From a bacterium (lineage in GTDB: Bacteria; Armatimonadota; Zipacnadia; Zipacnadales; UBA11051): DNA of 64,000 nt. The position numbers and the translations under genes were made by a program. Below, piece after piece: positions 1-9,515 of the stretch. A model generated the notes under the pieces. The model worked only from the letters and a program-made list of their open reading frames with translations, searched no databases and was not told the origin of the DNA. Position 1 is the stretch's first letter. The number at the start of each line of letters is the position of its first letter. The stretch is from the NCBI GenBank assembly GCA_021372615.1, contig JAJFUB010000074.1, positions 46,164-110,163 of the forward strand, given 5' to 3'.

Positions 1-419
1 TGTTGTACTCCAGCGGTACCGCGTTCCTGTGCTATGCCGAGAAGGTCCCGGCGCCGGTGCGCATCGAATATGACGCCCGCGCCGCCACGGCCGCGCTGGG
101 CGACCTGTCGGCCTGCTGGCTGAAGGACCCGAAGGACTACCAGAGCGGCCTGCTGTGCGGCTTCGGCGCCAACGGGAACACGGTGAACAAGGTCGTCCTC
201 GGTGGCGAGCAGGTAGCGCAGTCGGCCGGGCCGCTGGTGAGGCCGAACACCTGGCACCACGTCATCGTCCAGATCCTGCCGTCGGGCAAGGTGCAGTTGA
301 TCGTGGACGATCAGCTATCGCTGGAGCAGCAGATCAGTCCCGGCGAGGCCAAGTTCCCGGGCCTCTGGAGTTGGGGGGCGGAGGGGTCGTTCCGGAGTAT
401 CAGAATCTGGGCCCCGTAG
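1..419 (+). CDS. C-terminal fragment of a LamG/concanavalin-like domain protein (5' end outside window)
   Basis: The reading frame is open from the left edge and stops at 417-419, so the real start lies upstream. The visible part reads as a jelly-roll beta-sandwich of the LamG/concanavalin type: a WHHV turn followed by VQLIVDDQ, the usual strand pair of this fold, ending in FRSIRIWAP. These domains commonly bind carbohydrate or form accessory modules on secreted glycan-active enzymes; that role is family knowledge. It lies 27 bases before the next gene on the same strand and is probably the tail of the same operon. The catalytic part, if any, cannot be seen. Confidence 0.6.
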   Translation, partial: LYSSGTAFLCYAEKVPAPVRIEYDARAATAALGDLSACWLKDPKDYQSGLLCGFGANGNTVNKVVLGGEQVAQSAGPLVRPNTWHHVIVQILPSGKVQLIVDDQLSLEQQISPGEAKFPGLWSWGAEGSFRSIRIWAP

Positions 420-446
420 AGGGACCCACCTGGAGGGCACTTCATC

Positions 447-2423
447 GTGCAACTCAACTTCCGCCAAGTCCATCTCGACTTCCACACCAGCGAGGCCATT
501 GCTGGCATTGGTGCTGACTTTGACGCCAACGAGTTCGCCGATACGCTGGCCGCCGCGAGTGTGAACTCCATCACGTGCTTCTCCCGCTGCCACCACGGGT
601 GGATCTATCACGATACGGCGCAGTTCCCCGAGCGGCGGCATCCGCATCTGACCTGCAATCTCCTGGCCCGACAGATCGAGGCCTGCCATGCGCGGGGCAT
701 TCGTGTGCCCATCTACATTACCGTGCGCTGGGACCACTTCACCGCCCGGCAACACCCCGAGTGGCTCGTCGTGGATGAGAACGGGACGTTCGTGGGCACC
801 AAGCCCTATGACGCGGGCTTCTACCGGCAACTGTGCCTCAACAGCCCCTACGTGGACTTCCTGGAGCAGCAGACGCTCGAGGTGTGCCGCACGCTGCCGA
901 CCGACGGCCTCTTCTTCGACATCGTCTTCCCTACCGCGTGTAGCTGCGAGCACTGCAAGCGTGACATGATCGCCGCGGGGCTGGACCCGTCCGACGCGGC
1001 GGCCCGCAAGAAGTTCGCCGACCGGGTGCTGCTGAAGTTCGAGGAGCGGATGACGGCGGCCGTGCACAGCGTCCAGCCGGAGGCGACCATCTTCTACAAC
1101 GGCGGCCACGTCGGTCCGTACCACCGGGGCATCCTGCACAGCTACACGCACCTGGAGCTGGAGTCGCTGCCCAGCGGCGGCTGGGGCTACATGCACTTCC
1201 CCGTCGCCCAGCGCTTCGCGCGGACCCTCGGTGTGCCCACGCTGGGCATGACCGGCAAGTTCCACACCTCGTGGGGCGACTTCTCCTCCTACAAGAACCA
1301 GCCGGCGCTGGAGTTCGAGTGCTTCAACATGGTCGCCATGGGCGCGCAGTGCTCCGTGGGCGACCAGCTCCACCCCTCCGGCAAGATAGACGCCGAGACC
1401 TACAAGCTCACCGGCAGCGTGTACAGCCAGATCGAGGCGATCGAGCCGTGGTGCCGGGGGGCCGAGCCGGTGGCGGAGATCGGCGTGTTCACCCCCGAGG
1501 AGTTCCTCGGCGGCGGGCACGGCGCCATGCGCCCGGCGATCATCGGCGCCACGCGTATCCTGCAGGAGCTGCGGCAGCAGTTCGACATCATTGACAGCCA
1601 ATCGGACCTGAGCCGCTACAAGCTGCTCATCCTGCCCGACGAGATCCCGACCGACGACAGGCTGGCCGAGAAGCTCCAGCAGTTCGTGCAGGCGGGCGGA
1701 GCGCTGATCGCGTCGTACCAGTCGGGCCTGAACCCCGAGGGACAGGGCTTCAATCTGGCGGCGCTCGGCGTGGACGACCTGGGCGAGGCGCCGTACTCGC
1801 CCGACTTCATTCTGGCCGGCAAGCTGGGCGGGGCGCGACCGGACACCGGGCAGGTCATGTATAGCCAGGGGCGGCAGGTAGCGCCGCGCGCGGGCACCGA
1901 GGTGCTGTCCGGGATGATCCAGCCGTACTTCAACCGGACCTGGGAGCACTTCTGCTCGCATCGGCACACGCCCGCCGACAAGCCGGCGACCTACCCGGGG
2001 GGGACACGCTGCGGCAACTGCATCTACCTCATGCACCCGCTCTTCGGCCTGTACGAGGCGAAGGCGCCGCTGTGGTGCAAGGAACTGGTGCGCGGGGCGC
2101 TGGACCTGCTGCTGCCCGAGCCGGTGCTGCGGGTAGAGGGGCCGTCCACGCTGCAGGCGTCGCTGAACGTGCAGCCCGAGCAGGGCCGGCAGATCATCCA
2201 CCTGCTGCACTATATCCCCGAGCGGCGCGGCCGCGAGTTCGACATCATCGAGGATGTCATCCCGCTGTACAACGTAGGGGTGTCGGTGCGCGTGGGCGCG
2301 CGTGTCGCCACGCGCGTCACCCTCGAGCCGCAAGGGGACGAGCTGCCGTTCGAGCAGCGGGGCGGCCGTGTGGAGTTCGTGGTGCCGGAGCTGAACGGGC
2401 ACCAGATCGTCGTTGTGCAGTGA
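447..2423 (+). CDS. Glycoside-hydrolase-like protein with TIM barrel and beta-galactosidase-type trimerization domain
   Basis: A 658-residue protein without signal peptide. The N-terminal two thirds look like a TIM barrel of the hypothetical glycosyl hydrolase 6 / alpha-fucosidase-like group: an early HLDFH strand, YITVRWDHF, and the block DGLFFDIVF followed by CSCEHC, a layout typical of this group with an acidic residue after the strand. Around residue 390 a glutamine-amidotransferase-like segment (KLLILPDEIP, then FVQAGGALIASY) matches the trimerization domain of GH42 enzymes. It probably acts on oligosaccharides in the cytoplasm, but the substrate is unknown. The start is GTG at 447 with GGAG about 11 bases upstream. 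The next gene follows after 23 bases, so co-transcription is likely. Confidence 0.75.
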   Translation: MQLNFRQVHLDFHTSEAIAGIGADFDANEFADTLAAASVNSITCFSRCHHGWIYHDTAQFPERRHPHLTCNLLARQIEACHARGIRVPIYITVRWDHFTARQHPEWLVVDENGTFVGTKPYDAGFYRQLCLNSPYVDFLEQQTLEVCRTLPTDGLFFDIVFPTACSCEHCKRDMIAAGLDPSDAAARKKFADRVLLKFEERMTAAVHSVQPEATIFYNGGHVGPYHRGILHSYTHLELESLPSGGWGYMHFPVAQRFARTLGVPTLGMTGKFHTSWGDFSSYKNQPALEFECFNMVAMGAQCSVGDQLHPSGKIDAETYKLTGSVYSQIEAIEPWCRGAEPVAEIGVFTPEEFLGGGHGAMRPAIIGATRILQELRQQFDIIDSQSDLSRYKLLILPDEIPTDDRLAEKLQQFVQAGGALIASYQSGLNPEGQGFNLAALGVDDLGEAPYSPDFILAGKLGGARPDTGQVMYSQGRQVAPRAGTEVLSGMIQPYFNRTWEHFCSHRHTPADKPATYPGGTRCGNCIYLMHPLFGLYEAKAPLWCKELVRGALDLLLPEPVLRVEGPSTLQASLNVQPEQGRQIIHLLHYIPERRGREFDIIEDVIPLYNVGVSVRVGARVATRVTLEPQGDELPFEQRGGRVEFVVPELNGHQIVVVQ

Positions 2424-2446
2424 CAACACAACCGGGAGTTGGTGTC

Positions 2447-4561
2447 ATGCGCATGTTCATCCTGGTCTGTCTGGCCCTGTTGTGCCTGGCCGGCGGAGTG
2501 CTGGCGCAGGCCGCGCCCGATGCCTTCGTGGCCAAGCGCCATGAACTCGCCCACCGTCAGCGCCGCATCATCCTCAACGACGACGGCAATGTGGTCATCT
2601 ACTACCCCAAGAGCCTGCCGCTGACGGCCGAGAACGTGCTGGTCCAGCGCACCTCGCCGCTGCTGGGGTCGCAGGTGGACAGCCTGTTCTACTGCCCGAT
2701 CAGCTCGGGCTTCAGCTACTTCACCCACAACACGAAGGTGGGGGCGGTGCTGGAGCACCCGATCGCTGACAAGAGCGGCGACTATGTACCGAGCACCCGC
2801 AACATCACCCGCGATCTCATCAACCAGGGCACCGATGCGCTCAAGATGATCGTGGACTTCGCGCGGGCGAACCGCATCGAGGTCTTCTTCTCGATGCGCA
2901 TGAACGACACGCACGATGCCGCGCACTCACCCGACAACCCGTACCCGCTGTTCCCGCCGCTCAAGGAGCAACACCCCGACTGGCTCATCGGCTCTCGGGA
3001 CAAGCGATCGCCCTATGCCCCGTGGAGTTCGGTGGACTATACCCGCCCCGAGATCCGCGACCTGGCCTTCAGGTTCTGCCAGGAGGTCTGCCAGAACTAC
3101 GACGTGGACGGGGTGGAGCTGGACTTCTTCCGCCACATGGCCTACTTCAAGTCGGTCGGCTGGGGCGGTACGGCCAGTCAGGCCGAGCTGGACATGATGA
3201 CCGACCTGGTGCGCCGCCTCCGCGCCATGGCTGACGAAGAGGGCCGCAAGCGCGGGCGGCCGATCCTCATTGCCATGCGTGTGCCGGACTCGGTCGAGTA
3301 CAGCAAGGGCGTGGGGCTGGACCTCGAGCGCTGGCTGTCGGAGGGGCTGGTGGACCTGCTGGTGGGGAGCGGCTACTTCCAGCTCAACCCCTGGGAGACG
3401 CTGGTGGCGCTGGGACACAAGTACAACGTGCCGGTCTACCCGTCGCTGGATGAGAGCCGGGTGCGCAGTGATGGGCCGCCGTACAAGCGCAACGCGTCCG
3501 AGGCCTACCGGGCCCGGGCGGCGCGCGTGTGGCAGAGCGGCGCGGACGGCGTCTACCTGTTCAACTTCTTCAGCCCCAAGGCGCCGATGCTGCGGGAGAT
3601 TGGCGATCCGGCGACCCTGGCCGGTCTGGACAAGACGTACTTCGTGACGGTGCGCAACTACTCGCCGGACATGTACCTCAAGGGCGGCACGGCCTGCCGG
3701 ACGCTGCCGCTGCTGTCGCCCGACAACCCCATGGCGCTGGCGCCGGGCAAGCCCCTGACGGTGCCGATCTACCTGGGCGAGCAGCCGGCCAGGGCGGGGG
3801 CGGCCCAGCCGCAGGTGAAGCTGTGCCTGCTGGCCTCGGGCCCGCAGGCGCCGCAGGCGGCACTCAACGGGACGGCGCTGCCGGCGGGGCAGGCCGCGGG
3901 CAAGTGGTGGGAGTACGCCGTCCCACCGCAGGCGGTCAAGCCAGGGGAGAACCGGGTGGCGGTCAGCCTGGCCCCGCAGGCTGCCGGGACCGACCAGCCG
4001 TGGGAAGTGAGCTGGACGGGCGACAAGAAGCCGGCCCAACCCTGGAGCAGCGACCGCCCCAGCGCAGACGTCACCGCCGAGATCAAGGACGGCGCCCTGC
4101 TCATCGCCGACCGGGGCATCGCGGGCGGCAACTACCTGTACTACTACTACTCGTGGAATGCCAGCCCGGAGCGCGAGGCGATGGCGGAGGTCGAGGTGAA
4201 GGCCATCTCGGGCCTGAGCAACATCATCGTCTCCAACGGCGTGGCCTGCGACCGCGTGGGGATCTTTCCCGACCACATCGCGATGTACTCCACCCACGCC
4301 CGCTACGACATGAACACGACCGACGACTTCCACACCTATCGCCTGGAGCTGAAGGGCCAGGACCTGAAGGTGCTTGTGGACGGCAAGGTGGCGCTGGACT
4401 CGACAGGCAAGTTCACCGACCCCTCGCCCGCGGGGCGCAACGCGCTGCAGATCGGCGCAGCCACGAGCAGCGAGCTCGGCGAGGCCCTGTGGCGGGCCGT
4501 ACGTCTGCGGACCGGGGCCATGACCCTCTTCGATCTGGTGATGAGGTTCGACTATCCGTGA
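2447..4561 (+). CDS. Secreted glycosyl-hydrolase-like protein (GHL10-type barrel plus concanavalin-like domain)
   Basis: A 704-residue exported protein. Residues 1 to about 22 form a signal peptide (MRMFILVCLALLCLAGG, cleavage near AQA). Residues from about 60 to 400 resemble the glycosyl-hydrolase-like TIM barrels: a YDVDGVELDFF strand end gives the conserved acidic pair, and GVYLFNFF sits at a late strand. The last 170 residues look like a concanavalin/LamG sandwich (HTYRLELKGQDLKVLVDGK). The ATG at 2447 begins a clean signal peptide; an in-frame open region reaches back to 2072 inside the previous gene but is not credible as coding. It probably works on extracellular glycan with its neighbour. 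The catalytic class is inferred from fold-level resemblance only. Confidence 0.7.
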   Translation: MRMFILVCLALLCLAGGVLAQAAPDAFVAKRHELAHRQRRIILNDDGNVVIYYPKSLPLTAENVLVQRTSPLLGSQVDSLFYCPISSGFSYFTHNTKVGAVLEHPIADKSGDYVPSTRNITRDLINQGTDALKMIVDFARANRIEVFFSMRMNDTHDAAHSPDNPYPLFPPLKEQHPDWLIGSRDKRSPYAPWSSVDYTRPEIRDLAFRFCQEVCQNYDVDGVELDFFRHMAYFKSVGWGGTASQAELDMMTDLVRRLRAMADEEGRKRGRPILIAMRVPDSVEYSKGVGLDLERWLSEGLVDLLVGSGYFQLNPWETLVALGHKYNVPVYPSLDESRVRSDGPPYKRNASEAYRARAARVWQSGADGVYLFNFFSPKAPMLREIGDPATLAGLDKTYFVTVRNYSPDMYLKGGTACRTLPLLSPDNPMALAPGKPLTVPIYLGEQPARAGAAQPQVKLCLLASGPQAPQAALNGTALPAGQAAGKWWEYAVPPQAVKPGENRVAVSLAPQAAGTDQPWEVSWTGDKKPAQPWSSDRPSADVTAEIKDGALLIADRGIAGGNYLYYYYSWNASPEREAMAEVEVKAISGLSNIIVSNGVACDRVGIFPDHIAMYSTHARYDMNTTDDFHTYRLELKGQDLKVLVDGKVALDSTGKFTDPSPAGRNALQIGAATSSELGEALWRAVRLRTGAMTLFDLVMRFDYP

Positions 4562-4582
4562 GCAATTGCTTGGAGGCGCAAG

Positions 4583-5608
4583 GTGGGCAAGTTCATGAAG
4601 GACCTGCTGGAGGCCCCATGGTACGAGGCTGACCCGGCCCTGTGGGTGCAGCGACGGGAGAAGATCCAGGAGGCGTTTGTGGGGCTGCTGGGCGACAGCG
4701 ATGTGGTTCCACCCGCCGACCCTGGTCTGCAGTGGCACGAGGAGACGCGGGAGGATGGCTTGACCATCCGCAAGCTCAGCTTCCTGTCCGAGCCGGAGGA
4801 CCGCATCTACGCCTACCTGGTCGTTCCAGACGGCCTGACTGGGCCGGCGCCCGCGGTCGTGTGCATCCACGGCACGACCGCCGACGCCAAGGAGGCGTGC
4901 TTGGGGCGTGGGGAGAAGCCCGGCGGCTCCAACGGCACCGCCATAGACCTGGCCCGCCGGGGTTTTGTCACCCTCTCCCCCGACCACTTCTGCGCGGGCG
5001 AGCGACTCAAGCCGGGCGAGGCGCCCTATGATCCCCGCCCCTTCTACGCGCGCCACCCGCAGTGGAGTGAGATGGGCAAGGACATCTACGACCACCAGCT
5101 CTGCCTGGATGTGCTGCAGGGACTTCCCGAGGTGGATGGCAGCCGGCTCGGGTGCATCGGGCACTCCCTCGGCGGCTATGGGTCGGTCTTCCTCGCGGCG
5201 ATGGATGAACGCATCCGGGCGGGGGTGTCCAGTTGCGGCATTACCCTGTGGGCCGCCGACCCGCTGAAGTTCAACTGGTCGCGCTTCCACGCCGGGGAGT
5301 ATGTCCACTTCCCGAAGCTGCGCGACTTCTGGCGCAAGGGCCTGCCCGCGCCGGTGGACTTCCACGAGATCATGGCCCTCATCGCCCCGCGCGCGTTCCT
5401 GAACGTCAGCGCGGTCGGCAATGATAGCTGCTTCCCGATCTTTGAGCCGTTCGCGGAACTGTACTGCCAGGTGGAGAGCGTCTACAAGATGCTGGGCGCG
5501 GAGGGCAAGTTCGCCTGCCACTTCCACTCGTCGGGGCACTCGTTCAACGCCTCGCCGCGTGGGCTGGCGTATGCGTGGCTGGAGGAACAGCTCGGTGCCG
5601 ATGGCTGA
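4583..5608 (+). CDS. Alpha/beta hydrolase, acetyl-xylan-esterase/dienelactone-hydrolase-like
   Basis: A 341-residue cytoplasmic alpha/beta hydrolase. The nucleophile elbow is GHSLGG with Ser195, preceded by the oxyanion-strand CIHGTTADAK. A late DSCFPIF segment and the final GHSFN histidine are plausible acid and base positions. This subgroup usually cleaves ester decorations, often acetyl groups, from sugars; the substrate here is inferred from glycosidase neighbours. The start is GTG at 4583 with GGAGG at 4572-4576, a good spacing. It sits 21 bases after the secreted glycosidase-like gene, and a paralogous-looking hydrolase lies at 37687-38727. Confidence 0.8.
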   Translation: MGKFMKDLLEAPWYEADPALWVQRREKIQEAFVGLLGDSDVVPPADPGLQWHEETREDGLTIRKLSFLSEPEDRIYAYLVVPDGLTGPAPAVVCIHGTTADAKEACLGRGEKPGGSNGTAIDLARRGFVTLSPDHFCAGERLKPGEAPYDPRPFYARHPQWSEMGKDIYDHQLCLDVLQGLPEVDGSRLGCIGHSLGGYGSVFLAAMDERIRAGVSSCGITLWAADPLKFNWSRFHAGEYVHFPKLRDFWRKGLPAPVDFHEIMALIAPRAFLNVSAVGNDSCFPIFEPFAELYCQVESVYKMLGAEGKFACHFHSSGHSFNASPRGLAYAWLEEQLGADG

Positions 5609-5696
5609 TGGCGCCACACGGCAGGGGCACATGGAGCAGGGCCGGCCGATGGGCGGAGGAAGGCCGTGGGGGCCATGGCGGAATGAGGGAGAGCAC

Positions 5697-6725
5697 ATGG
5701 TTACACCTATGGGTGGGGTTACACTCCGCGGCGGGTCAGTGATGACCATCACGATGGTCGAGCCGCCGCAGGAGGATGTGGCGCAGCGGCTTCTGCACTT
5801 CCTGGAGCACAAGGACAACGACAGCTACCGCGGCATCCGGCAACGGCTGGAGGGCATGTACGCGTCGCACTGCCTGGACCGCTACTTCATCGGCGAGGTG
5901 GAGGGGCGGATCGTGGGGCACGTCTGGTACGGTCTGCCACGCGGCGGCGCGGGCGAGCCCACGTGGGGCGTCGGTAACTTCGGGCATGTCTATACCGAGC
6001 CCGAGTGGCGCGGCCAGGGCATCGCCTCCGAGATCGTGCGCGTGCTGGTAGACCACTTCAACGCCGAGCCGCAGGGCAAGTGCTTGCTGTGCTCCGCCAG
6101 CGCCCAGTCCGGCCGCATCTACCGCAAGTACGGCTTCGAGTTCATCCCCCCGACCGCGGAGTCCGGCGCGATGGGGCTGGTCAAGGGCGAGACCTTCGCC
6201 GAGTTGGAGCAGCGCTACTTCGCGCCGGACCGGCCGGTGCACGTGCGCGAGGGACACGTCGGCCACCGGCACGATGTGGACCGGATGATGGACTTCTCCC
6301 CGGCCTGGATCGAGGCCCGCCGGCACTGGCACCCCGCGTTCCTCAGCAGCAGCGTGCCCACGTACATGGCCGCGCTGCACAAGGTCGAGGACGGGCGCGG
6401 GCTGCTGACCGTGCTGCAGACCGAGGATGGCAGCGTGCTGGGCTATGCGACCGTGCTCAACCTCGGGTCGCCCTACGAGGCAAACCTGCGAACGCTGGAC
6501 TTCGCCGTCCACCCGCACTACCTGGACCAGGCCGGGACGCTGCTGACCGAGACGCTCACCATGGCGCAGCAGGAGGGCCTCCCCCGCCCCCACGCCTTCG
6601 TCGCCGCCTGCGACGAGAGCAAGCTCGCGGCGCTGCGGGAGGCGGGCTTCAGCGTCAGCCACACCTTCACCGGAGCCTTCGTCCTCGGCGGCACGGCGCA
6701 TGATCTGCTGATGCTGCAGAGCTGA
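5697..6725 (+). CDS. Tandem GNAT-family N-acetyltransferase
   Basis: A 342-residue protein with two GNAT-like halves. The N-terminal half has the acetyl-CoA-binding motif A (VYTEPEWRGQGIASEIV, with the Q/R-x-x-G-x-G/A pattern) and ends in the usual YRKYGFEF strand. The C-terminal half repeats the fold more loosely (RTLDFAVHPHY, then AALREAGFS) and lacks an obvious second pyrophosphate loop, so it may be structural. ATG 5697 has a GAGGGA site about 7 bases upstream; an in-frame ATG at 5742 also fits the usual N-terminus and is a real alternative. The substrate is unknown. It lies in the plus-strand run between the esterase and the nitrilase-like gene. Confidence 0.8.
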   Translation: MVTPMGGVTLRGGSVMTITMVEPPQEDVAQRLLHFLEHKDNDSYRGIRQRLEGMYASHCLDRYFIGEVEGRIVGHVWYGLPRGGAGEPTWGVGNFGHVYTEPEWRGQGIASEIVRVLVDHFNAEPQGKCLLCSASAQSGRIYRKYGFEFIPPTAESGAMGLVKGETFAELEQRYFAPDRPVHVREGHVGHRHDVDRMMDFSPAWIEARRHWHPAFLSSSVPTYMAALHKVEDGRGLLTVLQTEDGSVLGYATVLNLGSPYEANLRTLDFAVHPHYLDQAGTLLTETLTMAQQEGLPRPHAFVAACDESKLAALREAGFSVSHTFTGAFVLGGTAHDLLMLQS

Positions 6726-6739
6726 CCAAGGGGTGAGTG

Positions 6740-7675
6740 ATGGCTCGCTTTGCCCGTGTCTCTGTTGTCGCCTACCCGGCCTGCGCCGGTGGGCCAGACT
6801 GGATCGAGCGCACGCGCGAGTCGGTCATCGCCCACCTGCGCGAGGCGGGGCGGGCCAGGCCCGACCTCGTCGTGTTCCCCGAGGGCCTCAACTGCCGTGG
6901 CCACACGCGCGAGCTGTGGTGGGAGGTGGCCGAGCCCATCCCGGGCCCGACGTTCGCGGCTGTCGCTGAGGTGGCGGCGGAACTGGGGTGTTTCGTCGTG
7001 CTGCCACTGATCGAGCACGCGGGGACGCATTTGCTCAACACGGCGGCCTTCATCGGGCGCGACGGCGGCCTGGTCGGCAAGTACCACAAGATCATGCCGA
7101 CGATGATGGAACTGGAGTTCGGCGTGCGCCCGGGCACCGAGGCGCCGGCCTTCACGCTGGACTTCGGCCGCGTTGGCGCCGCCATCTGCTTCGACATCCA
7201 CTACGACCATGTCGGACGCATGCTGGCCGACAGCGGGTGCGAACTGGTGTGCTTCGTGGCGCAGACGCGCGGCGGCGACCGCCTGCTGCACTGGGTGCGT
7301 GACTACGGGTATTACATCGCGACGAGCTACCCGGAGATGTCGTACCTCGTGGACATGGCCGGGCGCTTCCTGGGCCAGACGGGGTGGGAGATGGACCAGG
7401 TGCGGGCCGGCCTCGTCCCGCCCATCTGCTCGGCGGTCATCAACATGGACCGTATGCTCTTCCACCTGGCTGGCAACCAGGACAAGTTCCCCGAGATACT
7501 CAAGAAGTACGGCCCCGGTGTGGAGATCGAGATCCACTACCCCGAGGCCCACTGCACGATCGCTTCGCTCATGGATGACGTGACGGTGGAGGACCTCGTG
7601 GCGGAGTTCGAGTTGGAACCGTGGGTGGACTACCTCAACCGCTGCCGGCGGGTGCGGGAGGAGCATCTGCCGTGA
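6740..7675 (+). CDS. Carbon-nitrogen hydrolase (nitrilase superfamily)
   Basis: A 311-residue cytoplasmic amidase-type enzyme. The catalytic triad of the family is visible: Glu48 in VVFPEGLN, Lys117 in GKYHKIMPT and Cys150 in AAICFDIHYD. Such enzymes hydrolyse non-peptide C-N bonds in amides, carbamoyl compounds or nitriles; the exact substrate is not predictable. ATG 6740 is chosen over GTG 6737 because AGGGG at 6729-6733 is well spaced. The gene follows the GNAT by 14 bases and ends convergently with the DHDPS-family gene, about 20 bases apart. Confidence 0.85.
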   Translation: MARFARVSVVAYPACAGGPDWIERTRESVIAHLREAGRARPDLVVFPEGLNCRGHTRELWWEVAEPIPGPTFAAVAEVAAELGCFVVLPLIEHAGTHLLNTAAFIGRDGGLVGKYHKIMPTMMELEFGVRPGTEAPAFTLDFGRVGAAICFDIHYDHVGRMLADSGCELVCFVAQTRGGDRLLHWVRDYGYYIATSYPEMSYLVDMAGRFLGQTGWEMDQVRAGLVPPICSAVINMDRMLFHLAGNQDKFPEILKKYGPGVEIEIHYPEAHCTIASLMDDVTVEDLVAEFELEPWVDYLNRCRRVREEHLP

Positions 7676-7696
7676 GGGTGCCTGGCGCTCGATCCG

Positions 7697-8590
7697 CTAC
7701 AGCAGCCCGTTGCGCTTCAGGATCGCCTCGATTGCCGCGTCCTGCTCGGGCGTCGTGGGCGTGAACGGGTGCGAGGTGTAGGGCTCGCACAGGCCCAGCA
7801 GCGACATCGCCTTCTTCAGCCCCGACAGCGCGCTGCCAGGCTTGGTGAAGAAGACCGTGGTGACATCGGACACCACGGGCTGCAGCTTGCGCACGGCCGG
7901 GACATCGCCTCGCGCCGCCGCCTCATACAGCTCCACGCACAGCTTCGGGCACAGGTTGCAGATGCCCAGCAGGCCGCCGTCGCCGCCCATCAGCACACTG
8001 GCCCCGACGAAGAACTCCGAGCCGTTGAGCACCGTGAAGTCCGTATCCTTCATGCGGTGGATCAGGTCGAAGTGCAGGATCGGGTCCACGGCGCTGTCCT
8101 TGACGCCGTGGATGTTCGGGTGGTGGGACAGCTCCTGCAGCGTGTCGGCCGAGAGCGGCACCTGGGTGCGCTGGGGCACGTTGTAGATGTACAGCGGGAT
8201 CGGGCAGGCGTCCGCCAGGCCGGTGAAGAAGCGGACGGCTTCCGCGCCCGCGTGGACGTAGTAGTACGGGAGCGTGGCCACGGCGGCTTCGGCGCCCAGG
8301 TCGGCGGCGATCTTCGCCCGGTCTATGGCGCGGGCGGTGCCGACATCGGCCACGTGCGCCAGGATCGGCACGCGATGGTTGACCTCGTCTATGACCCATT
8401 CGTGCAGTTGGCGCCAGTCCTCATCCCGCAGGATCGGCCCCTCGCCGGTCGAGCCGCCCACGAAGAAGCCGCTCACCCCGCCCTCAAGCTGGTACTGCAC
8501 CAGCTTGCGGATACCGGCCTCGTCGGGCCGCCCGTCCTCCAGCAGCGGTGTCGCCAGCGCCGGCACGATGCCCTTCAACTTCTCAGCCAT
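7697..8590 (-). CDS. Dihydrodipicolinate synthase / N-acetylneuraminate lyase family aldolase
   Basis: A 297-residue class I aldolase of normal family length. It has the GGSTGE carboxylate-binding loop (residues 45-50), the YIYNVP strand with the conserved Tyr136, and the Schiff-base Lys164 in HGVKDS. The family covers lysine-pathway DHDPS, sialic acid lyase, and keto-deoxy sugar-acid dehydratases and aldolases. Given the glycan-degrading neighbourhood, a sugar-acid aldolase is as likely as lysine synthesis, so no symbol is assigned. It is divergent from the M55 peptidase gene, with about 95 bases between the starts. Confidence 0.85.
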   Translation of the reverse strand: MAEKLKGIVPALATPLLEDGRPDEAGIRKLVQYQLEGGVSGFFVGGSTGEGPILRDEDWRQLHEWVIDEVNHRVPILAHVADVGTARAIDRAKIAADLGAEAAVATLPYYYVHAGAEAVRFFTGLADACPIPLYIYNVPQRTQVPLSADTLQELSHHPNIHGVKDSAVDPILHFDLIHRMKDTDFTVLNGSEFFVGASVLMGGDGGLLGICNLCPKLCVELYEAAARGDVPAVRKLQPVVSDVTTVFFTKPGSALSGLKKAMSLLGLCEPYTSHPFTPTTPEQDAAIEAILKRNGLL

Positions 8591-8686
8591 GGGTCTCTCT
8601 CCTCACGTCCTGCCATCTTCTGAGTGCTCTGCGACAGGAGTTTCGCCGCGGGCGGGCGAACCCCTCTTCCACAGGAGGAGAACCCC

Positions 8687-9469
8687 ATGCGCGTGTACAT
8701 TCTGACCGACCTCGAAGGCGTCTCGGGCCTGACGATGTGGAGCCAGTGCGGCCCCGACGGCGGCGACGCCTACCAGATGGCACGGCGGCTGCTGATGGGC
8801 GATGTCAACGCGGCCGTGGACGGCTGCTACGACGGCGGCGCCACGGAAGTCGTGGTGCTCGACGGTCACGGCTGGCCCTGCAACATGCACCCGGAGCTGA
8901 TGCACCCGGGGGCCGAGTACCTCTGCGGCCGTGGCTTCCCCCGAGGCTGGGACATGGACCGCAGCTTCGACCTGGGGATGCAGGTCGGCGCCCATTCCAT
9001 GAACCGCACGAAGGACGGCGTGCTGTGCCACACCCAGAACCACGCGACCGACGCCCGCTACTGGTACAACGGGCGGGAGATGGGCGAGTTGGGCCAGGGC
9101 GCCATCGAGATGGCCCACTTCGGCTTCCCCTGCGTGTTCGTCAGCGGCGATGTGGCGGCATGTCGGGAGGCGAAGGAGTTCTTCGGCGAGCACTGCGTCA
9201 CGGTCGCCGTCAAGCAGGGCCTGGGGCGGCAGTGCGCGCGGCTCATGGCGCCGGCGAAGACGCGCGAGCTGATCCGCGCGGGCGCCTGCGAAGCGATGAA
9301 GCGCGGCCAGCAGGTGCCGCTCTTCACCATTGAGTTCCCCGCGCGGGCGCGGCTGGAGGCGCTCGAGGAGCGCGCGCCGGACGAATGGACCTGGGAGCAG
9401 ATCGAGGCCGCCCCGCACCGCGTGCATGAGGGCGTGTGCGAGACGGCGCTGGATATCTACGGCTTCTGA
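8687..9469 (+). CDS. M55 family D-aminopeptidase
   Basis: A 260-residue zinc peptidase of the DppA type. The metal ligands of the family are visible: Asp8 and Glu10 in TDLEGVSG, His61 in VLDGHGWP and His103 in VGAHSM. The known DppA is a D-alanyl aminopeptidase, thought to recycle D-amino-acid peptides from cell wall; that role is inferred here. ATG 8687 is preceded by a strong AGGAGGAG at 8673-8680. It lies 46 bases before the phosphatase gene and runs away from the DHDPS-family gene. Confidence 0.88.
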   Translation: MRVYILTDLEGVSGLTMWSQCGPDGGDAYQMARRLLMGDVNAAVDGCYDGGATEVVVLDGHGWPCNMHPELMHPGAEYLCGRGFPRGWDMDRSFDLGMQVGAHSMNRTKDGVLCHTQNHATDARYWYNGREMGELGQGAIEMAHFGFPCVFVSGDVAACREAKEFFGEHCVTVAVKQGLGRQCARLMAPAKTRELIRAGACEAMKRGQQVPLFTIEFPARARLEALEERAPDEWTWEQIEAAPHRVHEGVCETALDIYGF

Positions 9470-9515
9470 ACCACGGGAACGGTGAGGCGGGAACCCGGGG
9501 GGACGTGAGGGTAGC

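Noticed and set aside
315..5818. Very long open frames on the minus strand opposite the plus-strand glycosidase genes
   Set aside because: They are Arg/Ala/Pro/His-rich mirror frames of high-GC codons, have no ribosome-binding site and show no domain; the plus-strand genes have recognisable folds.
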